Assembly: GCA_937941455.1 (NCBI GenBank)
Contig: CALDHM010000033.1
Coordinates: forward strand, 87,104-151,103
Direction of reading: 5' to 3'
DNA length: 64,000 nt
From: an uncultured Pirellulaceae bacterium
Lineage (GTDB): Bacteria > Planctomycetota > Planctomycetia > Pirellulales > Pirellulaceae
In this document: one piece after another, positions 41,948-50,777 of the stretch
How positions within the stretch are numbered: the first letter of the stretch is position 1
Layout of the letters: every line of letters starts with the position of its first letter
Position numbers and translations under genes: made by a program
Notes under the pieces: model-generated
Told to the model about the DNA's origin: nothing
Databases searched by the model: none
The model's input: only the letters and a program-made list of their open reading frames with translations

Positions 41948-42886
41948 CTAACGAGATGCCGCCAACTTCGCGATCTCCTCATCGTCTCGCAGTCCAATAA
42001 CGATAACCTTACCGGTCTCCCAGTCGATCGTTACAGCGCAGAAATCCTCAACCATCACGAGTTGCATCTCTTTCCCTTCGCGCCAAACACGTTGAACCGG
42101 CAAGTCGCCAAAGTCCACAGTCTGCGATCGGCACTGCTCGAAAACCAAGTAGACCGAACCATCGGGGCGTTGGCAAACAATGGCAATGCAATTGCAACCG
42201 CCTTCGCCACAAGTGCACTCGCCGAATGGGCATTGGCATGATGGAAAGGAAAGGACGACGGTTGAAATGGGGGATGCATTTCCGGGTAACCCAGCGGTTT
42301 GCTTGACATGGCTCACGAAAGTAGGGCGCCCCAAATTCGCGTCGGCTTGCGTGAGCGAATACTCGATCAATTCGTATTGGCTACGGAGCGCATCGAGCGC
42401 GGTACGCGGATCGACGCGGAATCGCTCGACCACTGGTTGAAGTTCCAGGTAGGCTTGCGTTGAATATTCGCCTGGCAAATGAGTGGTGGGAGCTTGTGTT
42501 GGCGACCGCGGGAGCATCAAGGTGATCATCAAAAAAATACTCGCTGCCGTTGCGACGGCCAGACTCGCAATCAGAGTCCACGAAATCCCGTTCGAGTTCG
42601 CACTCTTCGCCAAGTCCTTTTCTTGATTCCGCTCGTCGACCGCGGGCAACTGGGCGGTGCCGTTGGCGGTCAACCTCGATGCAAACGGTTCCCACGCCGG
42701 CAAGCTGTCTTTGGTTGCCGACGCTCCACGGGCCAATTGATCGATTTTCTGGGTCTGCGTAACCAACTGCCAGCATTGTTCGCATTCCGCGAGATGAGCT
42801 TGCACGGCCGCCGTCACATCAGCCGCCAATTCACGGTCGACGAAGGCCGAAAGATGGTCACGTACAAATTCGCAATGGACATTCAT
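41948..42886 (-). CDS. Membrane anti-sigma factor with a Cys-rich periplasmic cluster
   Basis: A zinc-binding anti-sigma domain (zf-HC2) lies at the N-terminus with His31-x3-Cys35-x2-Cys38. A membrane segment at about residues 103-125 (SWTLIASLAVATAASIFLMI) separates it from a C-terminal domain of about 185 residues. That domain carries an unusual cluster: Cys217, 219, 224, 226, 231, 233 and 238, in a CxC-x4-CxC-x4-CxC-x4-C pattern, plus Cys252 and Cys283. The pattern looks able to bind thiophilic metals. It starts three bases after the ECF sigma factor stop, so it should hold that sigma factor. Its neighbours upstream are RND efflux genes on the same strand, which suggests envelope metal or thiol stress as the signal. 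Confidence 0.82.
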   Translation of the reverse strand: MNVHCEFVRDHLSAFVDRELAADVTAAVQAHLAECEQCWQLVTQTQKIDQLARGASATKDSLPAWEPFASRLTANGTAQLPAVDERNQEKDLAKSANSNGISWTLIASLAVATAASIFLMITLMLPRSPTQAPTTHLPGEYSTQAYLELQPVVERFRVDPRTALDALRSQYELIEYSLTQADANLGRPTFVSHVKQTAGLPGNASPISTVVLSFPSCQCPFGECTCGEGGCNCIAIVCQRPDGSVYLVFEQCRSQTVDFGDLPVQRVWREGKEMQLVMVEDFCAVTIDWETGKVIVIGLRDDEEIAKLAASR

Positions 42887-42889
42887 GCT

Positions 42890-43447
42890 TCAAGTCCCCC
42901 AACCCAATTGAACCAATTGGTTCTGCAGTTCCCGCCGAGCCCGATTGAGACGAGAGCCAACCGTGCCCTCGGGGATGCCGACAATTTCACTGATCTGACT
43001 GTAGGACAACTCATCAAGCACCTTCAGCTCGAAAATTCTTCGCAAATCAGGCTCGATGCGGTTCAGGGCCAATTGCATGAGTTCAGCGTCCTCTCGCGAA
43101 TACTGACGTTGATCGCTCGTATCCTGGACTACAGCCGGTAGTGATTCTGTATTCATGACCTTCCGACCACTTTTCCGCAAATGTTGCAAGGCTTCATTCA
43201 CCACCAACCGATGCATCCAAGTCGAAAACTCCGACTCATAGCGAAAGCTCGGCAACTTTTCGAAGAGGCGAATGAAAGCGTCATGCAACACGTCCTCCGC
43301 ATCCGGCAAACCGACGATTCGTACGATCGTGTTGAGCGCTCGGTGGCCAAATGTTTCATAAATCTGCCGCTGCGCAACCCGATCCCCAAGTGCCGCACGG
43401 CGCACGGTTTCGCCTGCCAAGTGATGGTCTTGCTCGGGTTCCGACAT
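42890..43447 (-). CDS. ECF sigma factor
   Basis: The 185-residue factor has only regions 2 and 4. Region 2 includes LPDAEDVLHDAFIRLFEKLP and YESEFSTWMHRLVVNEALQH; region 4 includes LDELSYSQISEIVGIPEGTV and GSRLNRARRELQ. It resembles RpoE-type group sigma factors that work with zf-HC2 anti-sigmas. GGAG lies five bases before the ATG. It is followed immediately by its likely anti-sigma gene and preceded, 278 bases upstream, by the end of the RND pump gene. Confidence 0.92.
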   Translation of the reverse strand: MSEPEQDHHLAGETVRRAALGDRVAQRQIYETFGHRALNTIVRIVGLPDAEDVLHDAFIRLFEKLPSFRYESEFSTWMHRLVVNEALQHLRKSGRKVMNTESLPAVVQDTSDQRQYSREDAELMQLALNRIEPDLRRIFELKVLDELSYSQISEIVGIPEGTVGSRLNRARRELQNQLVQLGWGT

Positions 43448-43725
43448 TTCCTCTCCGTTTGGTTGTTCACCGCCTGTTCGCGAAGTTGAAATGTCTCAAG
43501 CTTGGATGCTTCTCACACGCGTATTCTTCATTTCCGACCTCCGTTTTCCAAGAGTCGAATTCCGATGCGGATTCAATGATCGTTTAACAGCCAGCCGAAG
43601 GCGAACTTTTTCCGAATTCCCCAAGCACCCCAGCGGCTGACGGCCCACCGAGGATAAACGCGGCTCGCAGCAACGTACTCGTGCAATCGGATGGTTCGAT
43701 ACCATATCAAATCTCGATGAAATTC

Positions 43726-46700
43726 TTACTTGATCTTTCGACCGAATCGATAAAACAGTGCGGGCGTCACCAATTGATCTAGCAAGGTCGAGGTCAGCAT
43801 TCCACCGAACACTACCAGAGCCAGCGGATGCAGAATCTCTTTCCCAGTTTGCCCCGCCCCTAGCAACAAAGGCAACAGCCCGAATAGGCTGGTCATAGCG
43901 GTCATCATCACCGGTGCCAGTCGTTCCAGGCTGCCGCGAATGATCATCGATTCGCCAAATTGCTCGCCTTCATGTTCCATTAAATGTTGATAGTGCGAAA
44001 TCATCATGATGCCGTTACGGCTGACGATCCCGATCAGCGTAATGAAGCCGACCCAGTGGGCGACCGAGAGCGTCGTCGTGCCGATCCAAATACTGGGCCA
44101 CCGCCAGAATGGTGCAGCCATCAGCTCGCTCCAATCGGGCCGATTGACGATCAACAGAGTGATCACCGACCCCATGGCAGCCAGCGGGATATTGACCATC
44201 ACTTGCAGAGCGGCTCGCCAAGAGCGCAGGCACTTGATCAGCAGCAAAAAGACGCCGATCACCGATAAGGTACCAAAAAGCAACAAGCGAAAATTGGCGT
44301 CCTGCTGAGCCTCGAATTGCCCTCCCAATTCGATGCGATAGTCGCCGGGCAGTATCCGCAAGCGTTCTTCTACCGAGCGGATTCGCTCTCGAATGTCATC
44401 GACCACGCTCGTCAAATCGCGGCCTTCCACATTGCAAAATACTACGATTCTTCGCTGAATATTTTCGCGGTTCAGCGTATTCGGGCCGGTGGTGTCGAGG
44501 ACTTCAACGACTTCGCCCAGCGAAACGCGCCGCCCCGACGGCGTTTCCACAATCGTCTGAGAAATGATCTCGGGATCGCTGCGTGAACTCTCGTCGTACC
44601 AGACCACCAAATCGAAATAGCGGTCATCGTCCAGAATTTGCGAGACAGTACGCCCTTTGTAGGCCGTTTCGAGTAGTTCGGCCACATCGCCCGGAGCTAG
44701 TCCGTACCTTGCAGCATCATCCCGTTTGACTTGCAAGCGGACTTGGCTGACCTCGACCTGCGGTTCGATCTGCAAATCGACCACGCCTGGAATCTCGCTC
44801 ATGGCGGTATAGACGTCTTGGCTGGCATCTCGCAATTCGCGCAGATCGGTGCCGAACACTTTGACGGCGATCTGCGCTCGCACGCCGGACATGATGTGAT
44901 CTAGTCGATGCGAGATGGGCTGGCCAATGTTCGCTTTGATGCCGGGAATCAACGTCATTTTGTCTCGAATGTCGGCCAAGACTTCCCCGTGCGGTCGACC
45001 GTGACTCTCGTAGCCCCATAAATGAAGGACGGGAATCAAACGCATCACGGCGGCGATCCACCCCGGCATGGGACGATGATGCTCGGCGACTCGCACGTCG
45101 ATCTCCGACGAGTTGACACCTTCGGCATGTTCGTCCAATTCCGCTCGCCCAGTCCGCCGGGAAACAGCGACGACCTCGGGAATCTCTAGCAGAATCTGTT
45201 CGGCTCGCTGGGCCAATCGGCGGCTTTCATCAAGGCTGGTTCCGGGTTCCGCTTGAAAGCTGATCGTAAACGTTCCTTCATTGAAAGGCGGCAGAAATTC
45301 GCCTCCCATCCAGGACAAAGTGGCCAACGAAAATAAGACACCGAGCAGCGTCGTGACCAACACTTTGCCCGAGTGCCGAAGCGTGGTCTGCAGGATCCGC
45401 CGAAAAATTCGCTTCAAATAACAGAGTAAGAGCGGATCCTCTCGTTCCTCCAAACACTTAGCCCTGGGCAGCAGATACGACGCCAGCACAGGCGTAATCG
45501 TTAGCGAGATGGCTAACGAAGCGAGCAGCGACACCATGTAAGCCAGTCCGAGCGGGACGAACATTCGGCCTTCCAATCCGCTTAAAGCGAACAAGGGCAG
45601 AACGACCAACACCACGACTAGAGTTGCGTAAACAATCGAATTGCGAACTTCACGCGAGGCATCATAGATCACTTCCAGCACTGGCCGTTTTCGATCCTCG
45701 GGTAGTTGCTGGTTTTCCTTCAAGCGGCGAAAAATGTTCTCGATATCGACAATCGAATCATCGACCAAATCGCCAATGGCGACTGCGATCCCACCCAGCG
45801 TCATGGTGTTGATCGAGATGCCATACCAATGAAAAATCATGAACGTCAGGAAAATTGAGAGCGGCATCGCGGTCAGCGAACAGAGGCTGGTGCGAAAGTT
45901 CCACATGAACACGAACAACACGATGATCACCCAAACCGCTCCATCGCGCACGGCTTCGGTGACGTTGTCGACGGCCGCACGAATGAAGTCCGCCTGCCTG
46001 AAAATACGATTTTCAATCACGACGCCCGAGGGCAACTCGGATTGGAGGCTCGCCAGCACCGATTGGATTTCCTTATCCAATTTGAGGGTGTCCTCACCCG
46101 GCTGCTTTTGAATTGCCAATATGACGGCATCTCCACCCTCGATACCATGTTCTGTCTTGACGCGAACGCTGCCGTCGCCGCGTTGTATCGGGCCACCGTA
46201 GCGGACATCGGCGACTTCCTTGATGCGGACCGCCCGTTGGCCCCGCCAGAAAATCGGCGTGTTTTCGATTTCCTCTAACGTCAGACTTTGACCGTCGATC
46301 CGAATCAGCGACTCTTGAGGCGAGCGGACCATGATGCCTCCGCCGGCCAAGACGTTGGCTTTGCTGGCCGCTTCCGTCAATTGTTGCAACGTGACGTTTT
46401 GGGCCGCGAGTCGCGCGGGTGAGGTGATGATTTGATATTGCTTGAGCGTGCCTCCCATGACCGTCACTTGGGAGACGCCATCGACCGCCAGCAGACGATT
46501 TCGCACCATGAACTCACCCAAAGTGCGCAGCTCCATTCGCAACTTGTCGGCCTCGTCGTCGTTCTGCGGAACGCGTTCACTGCGTAGGCCGATCAACATG
46601 ATTTCGCCCATGATCGAGGAGATCGGAGCCATGACCGGATTGACTCCGTTTGGCAGTCGCTCGCGAACGATCTGAATTTTCTCGGCCACGATCTGGCGGT

Positions 46701-47016
46701 CGCGGTAGATGTCAGTGCCCCAATCGAACTCGACCCACACGATCGAAAGACCAATTCCGGAAGCCGAACGAACTCGCTTCACGCCAGTCGCCCCGTTGAC
46801 CTGATATTCGATCGGTCGTGTCACGAGCACCTCGATCTCTTCGGGTGCCAGCCCCGGAGCTTCCGTCATGATGGTGACGGTCGGTCGATTCAGGTCGGGA
46901 AAGACGTCTACCGACATATGGCTCAGATTGAAACCGCCGTACACAAGGACGAACATGCCGAGAATCAGCACCAGGCCGCGATGGCGAAGCGAGAATCGAA
47001 TGATGGCGTCAAGCAT
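43726..47016 (-). CDS. Heavy-metal-type RND efflux pump (CusA/CzcA-like)
   Basis: The 1096-residue inner-membrane proton antiporter has twelve membrane segments and two large periplasmic loops. Segment 4 reads GGIAVAIGDLVDDSIVDIEN, with acidic residues 419, 420, 424 and 426 as the proton relay. MLDAIIRFSLRHRG and DVFPDLNRPTVTI at the start are typical of the metal-exporting branch. The three methionines that carry Cu/Ag in CusA are not seen at their places, so the substrate is open. The frame runs on to 47148 into the adaptor gene; ATG 47016 is the natural start. It follows the fused adaptor by 88 bases. Confidence 0.9.
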   Translation of the reverse strand: MLDAIIRFSLRHRGLVLILGMFVLVYGGFNLSHMSVDVFPDLNRPTVTIMTEAPGLAPEEIEVLVTRPIEYQVNGATGVKRVRSASGIGLSIVWVEFDWGTDIYRDRQIVAEKIQIVRERLPNGVNPVMAPISSIMGEIMLIGLRSERVPQNDDEADKLRMELRTLGEFMVRNRLLAVDGVSQVTVMGGTLKQYQIITSPARLAAQNVTLQQLTEAASKANVLAGGGIMVRSPQESLIRIDGQSLTLEEIENTPIFWRGQRAVRIKEVADVRYGGPIQRGDGSVRVKTEHGIEGGDAVILAIQKQPGEDTLKLDKEIQSVLASLQSELPSGVVIENRIFRQADFIRAAVDNVTEAVRDGAVWVIIVLFVFMWNFRTSLCSLTAMPLSIFLTFMIFHWYGISINTMTLGGIAVAIGDLVDDSIVDIENIFRRLKENQQLPEDRKRPVLEVIYDASREVRNSIVYATLVVVLVVLPLFALSGLEGRMFVPLGLAYMVSLLASLAISLTITPVLASYLLPRAKCLEEREDPLLLCYLKRIFRRILQTTLRHSGKVLVTTLLGVLFSLATLSWMGGEFLPPFNEGTFTISFQAEPGTSLDESRRLAQRAEQILLEIPEVVAVSRRTGRAELDEHAEGVNSSEIDVRVAEHHRPMPGWIAAVMRLIPVLHLWGYESHGRPHGEVLADIRDKMTLIPGIKANIGQPISHRLDHIMSGVRAQIAVKVFGTDLRELRDASQDVYTAMSEIPGVVDLQIEPQVEVSQVRLQVKRDDAARYGLAPGDVAELLETAYKGRTVSQILDDDRYFDLVVWYDESSRSDPEIISQTIVETPSGRRVSLGEVVEVLDTTGPNTLNRENIQRRIVVFCNVEGRDLTSVVDDIRERIRSVEERLRILPGDYRIELGGQFEAQQDANFRLLLFGTLSVIGVFLLLIKCLRSWRAALQVMVNIPLAAMGSVITLLIVNRPDWSELMAAPFWRWPSIWIGTTTLSVAHWVGFITLIGIVSRNGIMMISHYQHLMEHEGEQFGESMIIRGSLERLAPVMMTAMTSLFGLLPLLLGAGQTGKEILHPLALVVFGGMLTSTLLDQLVTPALFYRFGRKIK

Positions 47017-47104
47017 AGATGGCTGTTTCGCTTCGTTTATTTCACGATGAGGACCGGTCGCGACCTCAAAACACAAGGGAACGTGGACGAGCACTGAAGC
47101 CGCA

Positions 47105-49312
47105 TCATTTGAGAGCCGCGTATCCCGATTGAAGTTGTCGGACCCCACCCGCCGCCACGGTTTCGCCCGCTTCGAGTCCCTGAAGGATCATGATTCGCAA
47201 ATCATCGGATGGGCCGGTCACCACGTGACGCCTCTCGAAGGATTGATTCTCACGTGCGACGAAAACGTAAGAGCGCAAGCCTTCTCGTACGATCGCCGTA
47301 CGCGGAATCGCTAAACCTTCCAGTTGTTTTCCCGTCAGAATATCCAGCCGCGCCATCATGCCGTGCCGTAACGGAAATTCGGGCAGTCGATTGACTTCGA
47401 CCCAAATCGCCAGCGTACGATCGTCACTGGAGATCGCTTGGCCGCTGCGGACCACCGTTCCCTCGACGATTTTCTCCGGTGCCGCGACAAATCGCGCTCG
47501 CACACGTTGACCGATTTGAATCCGGGGGAAATCTTTTTCGGAAACAAATCCCTGAATCCAAGCGTGGCTCACATCATGAATTTCGAACAGCGGTTCGTCG
47601 GGAGCCACCACATGTCCAAGAAACTTATCGAATCCGACAATCACTCCATCGATCGGTGCCTTGATTGGCAGCGTTGGGATGAGTCGGCCGGATTCCAGCA
47701 GTTGAACGATCTGTTCTGGCGTGATACCGACAGTCCGCAGTTGCTGAATCAAGTTATCGCGGCGCGTGCTGACTTGATTGAGTTGGCTTTCGGTTTCCCA
47801 TAACTGTCGAGCTGCGATGGACTCTTTTGCCGCGCGGAGGTTCCTAACCATTTCAGCCAACAATTTGGCTTCGATATCAGCCTTGAGCAGATCGAGTTGC
47901 AGATTCTTGAAGGATTGGCTTGATATTTCGGCCAGCACTTGCCCCTTTGAGACGGTTTGTCCGCGGTCAATCAGAATCCGTTCGATCGTGCCGCTCAGTT
48001 GGGCTGAGCCGACGCTGCGCTGCGTTGGAGGCAGATCGACAACACCATCAACGGAAAACGTTTCGGCAACGCTGCCGTCAGTGACCGTCTCGGTTTGCAG
48101 CCCAATGTCTCGCGCCGACTCAGGGCCGATTTTGAGAACCCCTTTCGCGAAATAGCCGCCCAATTCGTGAAGGCCTTGCGTGACTACACGATCGCCGGGG
48201 AAGATGTTTCCACCCAAGACCTCGATTTGAGCGCCGATCCGCGTTCCCAACGCGAGAACTTGCTTTTGGTAAATCGAGGCCAATTTGGTTTGTTCCTGCT
48301 CCACCAGCACGAATCGTTCGGCACCGTCGCGCATCACCGCCGAATAGGGCAACACGAGTTTTCCGTCGCTGCCGCCGAGATGGACTCGCACCTTGCCCGC
48401 CATGCCGGGCAGAATCGTCGCGCCGTTGGTTGAATCAATCGCCAGCGTTGCCCATACCGTACCGAAATGAGTCACCGGGTCGAGGTAAGAGTCCACAACG
48501 TCGATGACCGCTTCGAGCTGCAAATCCCGAGTCGACGTCGGTTCGAAAACAACGCGCTGGCCGATGCTACATCTGGAAAGGTCTTTCTCCAGTACCTGAA
48601 TCTTGAGCCACACGCGACTTAAATCGAGAACCTCAAACAGATGCTCCTTGGGGTCGACGATTTTTCCGAGGGACAAATCGGCATGGGTGACGACACCTGC
48701 GATGGGGGCTCGCAGGTCTAGCAACTGCTCATGTTCGAGTTCCGGCAAAGCGAGAATGCGCTCGAGTAATTCCGAAGGCAATTTCAAAGCGTCCCACTTG
48801 GCTCGCCCCAATCCGACGGCCGCTCGATCTTGCATGAGTTTGGCTTGCGCGTCGCGTATGCGGGATCCTGGCACCGCGCCGCTTTGACTCACTAGCTCGA
48901 GATTCGCAACCAGTTTCTCGGACAACAACAGGTCAACTTGGGCTGCTCGAAGCTCCAAAATCAATTGCTGCAACTCAAGACTGTCGAGTCTGGCGACGAC
49001 CTGCCCCGCGGTGACCATTTCGCCCGGCTTGACTAGAAGCTCGACGATGCGCCCCGTCAATGGCGAAGCGATGACCGCATGCTGATTCCAAGGGACGACG
49101 ATCTGCCCATAGGTGGCAAGCGACGCTTCAACGACGCCTGAGACTACTTCTTCCGTGCGTACATCCAGCAGCTCGCGTGACTGTTTGGTCAGTACCATCT
49201 TTCCCGTGGCAACATCGACCTCCATGCCGCGCGTTGGTAGCGGTCGGTGTCCCTCATGGGCGTAGATCAAGGTCGCTAGGGCGAGCGAGAAAACGAGGAC
49301 GACGCGGCGCAT
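47105..49312 (-). CDS. Tandem fusion of two RND membrane-fusion (adaptor) proteins
   Basis: At 735 residues it is nearly twice the normal length. After a signal peptide (18 residues, ending IYA before HEGH), unit 1 (about 45-395) has a lipoyl-type half at SPLTGRIVELLVKPGEMV, a helical hairpin, and the return half RAPIAGVVTHADLSLGKIVD. Unit 2 (about 400-735) repeats this as GTIERILIDRGQTVSKGQVL and KAPIDGVIVGFDKFLGHVV. Both resemble CusB/CzcB adaptors. It starts six bases after the TRASH-type lipoprotein gene and is followed by the RND pump. A fused pair would give a hexameric adaptor from three chains. Confidence 0.88.
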   Translation of the reverse strand: MRRVVLVFSLALATLIYAHEGHRPLPTRGMEVDVATGKMVLTKQSRELLDVRTEEVVSGVVEASLATYGQIVVPWNQHAVIASPLTGRIVELLVKPGEMVTAGQVVARLDSLELQQLILELRAAQVDLLLSEKLVANLELVSQSGAVPGSRIRDAQAKLMQDRAAVGLGRAKWDALKLPSELLERILALPELEHEQLLDLRAPIAGVVTHADLSLGKIVDPKEHLFEVLDLSRVWLKIQVLEKDLSRCSIGQRVVFEPTSTRDLQLEAVIDVVDSYLDPVTHFGTVWATLAIDSTNGATILPGMAGKVRVHLGGSDGKLVLPYSAVMRDGAERFVLVEQEQTKLASIYQKQVLALGTRIGAQIEVLGGNIFPGDRVVTQGLHELGGYFAKGVLKIGPESARDIGLQTETVTDGSVAETFSVDGVVDLPPTQRSVGSAQLSGTIERILIDRGQTVSKGQVLAEISSQSFKNLQLDLLKADIEAKLLAEMVRNLRAAKESIAARQLWETESQLNQVSTRRDNLIQQLRTVGITPEQIVQLLESGRLIPTLPIKAPIDGVIVGFDKFLGHVVAPDEPLFEIHDVSHAWIQGFVSEKDFPRIQIGQRVRARFVAAPEKIVEGTVVRSGQAISSDDRTLAIWVEVNRLPEFPLRHGMMARLDILTGKQLEGLAIPRTAIVREGLRSYVFVARENQSFERRHVVTGPSDDLRIMILQGLEAGETVAAGGVRQLQSGYAALK

Positions 49313-49318
49313 GGATAA

Positions 49319-50479
49319 CTACTCAATCGCGTTTTGTCGTTTCAGCTTGGCAACAGTAGCCAACGTCTCCGCAGGCTGACGAAGCGCCTTGCTCCGACAC
49401 CCCTCGCAGCAGAGAAAAACCGGCTGACCCTCGATTTCCAACTTGACCGGAGTTCCCATCGCACCAAGTCGACTGCTGATCGCAACGGCACAGAATCCCT
49501 GTTCCACAGCGACGCGACGATCATCTTCGCTCAACGTTGCCAATGCTTCGGCAATTTCTCGTTCAGCATCCGAGTCGGAACTTGTATCCCTCTTACCTTG
49601 CTCCTTGGGGGCTTGGTTCGGAGACTTCTTGATGTAGTCTTCGGGTTCCAAGATCGAGTCGGGTTCCTCCTTGGCCATTCGTACGAACTCATCGACGCAC
49701 GGTGGGCAGCAGAAAAGATACTTTTTGCCGTTGATCTGCCAAGCGACTTGTGGATTCGCTTTGGTGAAGGTCACAGGGCAAATGTAATCGCCCGGTTCAG
49801 GATTCATATCATGCTTGGACATAAAGCCTTTGAACTTCGCACTAGCCGTTTGGTTGCCATTGGCCTTGATATCCGCCTCGGTGTATTTACCGGCAGCAGT
49901 AAAGTACAGTTTTTGTTCCTCTTCTCCCGTTACTCCCATTGGCATGCCGTTGTCGTGCATTTGACCAGCCGTTGTGAAGCCGACGCGGAATCGTTCTGAA
50001 CCGATTCGCAAGTTTGGAATCGTCACATCAATGGCTTGGCCGATGGCTGATTCGGGGAGCGTGCCCGTGAACTGCGAGGTTTTACCTTCGGTGTCACCGT
50101 CCTGAGGAGTGGCCGTCAATTCAATAGCAATCGCATCCGTCGCTCCGGAAACTTTGACGTACGCCTTGACGGTTTGCACATCCACTTCGTGAATTCTGGT
50201 TTCGTCCGCGCCAAGCATGAACAATCGCAGCGTGCCATCCTTTTCGACTACGGCCTCGGCATGGTAGCTATCAGCACCGATCGGAATGATGATTCCGCCA
50301 TGTGCCCCCGGCACGTGCGGATGTTCCTCGTCCAAGTTTGCGGAATTACTCCGGGGAGTTCCGGCCGCGTTGGTTGGACTCGACGAACTCGCCGTCGGAC
50401 CTGACGGCTGATTGCAACCGACCGCTGCGACCAGGGCAAGTAGTCCGCAGCCGAGTAGATTCCGCAAGAAAATGTACAT
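49319..50479 (-). CDS. Lipoprotein with two TRASH/YHS-like metal-binding modules
   Basis: A lipoprotein signal ends at Cys22 (LLALVAAVGC). A beta-rich module at residues 55-170 starts HPHVPGAHGGIIIPIG and is related to the whole of the lipoprotein at 58254. Two Cys modules follow: Cys234 with Cys257-Cys258-x2-Cys261 (DYICPVTF to FCCPPCVDEF), and Cys330 with Cys357-Cys358-x2-Cys361 (FLCCEGCRSKA). These resemble YHS/TRASH domains, which bind soft metals. GGAG lies upstream of the ATG. It is placed between the outer-membrane factor pseudogene and the fused adaptor, so it may be a metal receptor or donor for the pump. Confidence 0.75.
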   Translation of the reverse strand: MYIFLRNLLGCGLLALVAAVGCNQPSGPTASSSSPTNAAGTPRSNSANLDEEHPHVPGAHGGIIIPIGADSYHAEAVVEKDGTLRLFMLGADETRIHEVDVQTVKAYVKVSGATDAIAIELTATPQDGDTEGKTSQFTGTLPESAIGQAIDVTIPNLRIGSERFRVGFTTAGQMHDNGMPMGVTGEEEQKLYFTAAGKYTEADIKANGNQTASAKFKGFMSKHDMNPEPGDYICPVTFTKANPQVAWQINGKKYLFCCPPCVDEFVRMAKEEPDSILEPEDYIKKSPNQAPKEQGKRDTSSDSDAEREIAEALATLSEDDRRVAVEQGFCAVAISSRLGAMGTPVKLEIEGQPVFLCCEGCRSKALRQPAETLATVAKLKRQNAIE

Positions 50480-50721
50480 GTTAATTCACTCCATCCTCGT
50501 GTGCCTTGAGAAACGTCTTAATCTGAGCCGCAAATGCCACGCTTCGAGCCCGGACAAGACCGCTACGCAATTTGGATGCCTGCCGTTTCCTTTTCCTTCA
50601 CGGAAACGCAAGAAAAATTCGTGGGAGGAGAGTGGATTGGTTCGCTTTGTTGAATAATCAGGGCTATAACCGAGAAAAAATCGGTGGCAAGTCGGTCTGA
50701 ATCCAGCCCGCGCAGCAGCCC

Positions 50722-50742
50722 CAACCGAGCGCACCTCGGTTG
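50722..50742. repeat. Short perfect hairpin after the outer-membrane factor gene
   Basis: CAACCGAG and CTCGGTTG form an 8-bp stem with a 5-base loop, 36 bases beyond the pseudogene stop. No T run follows, so termination is uncertain. Confidence 0.4.
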
Positions 50743-50777
50743 AGCTCTGGAGTCATCAATACCGGAGAGGCCAAGCC

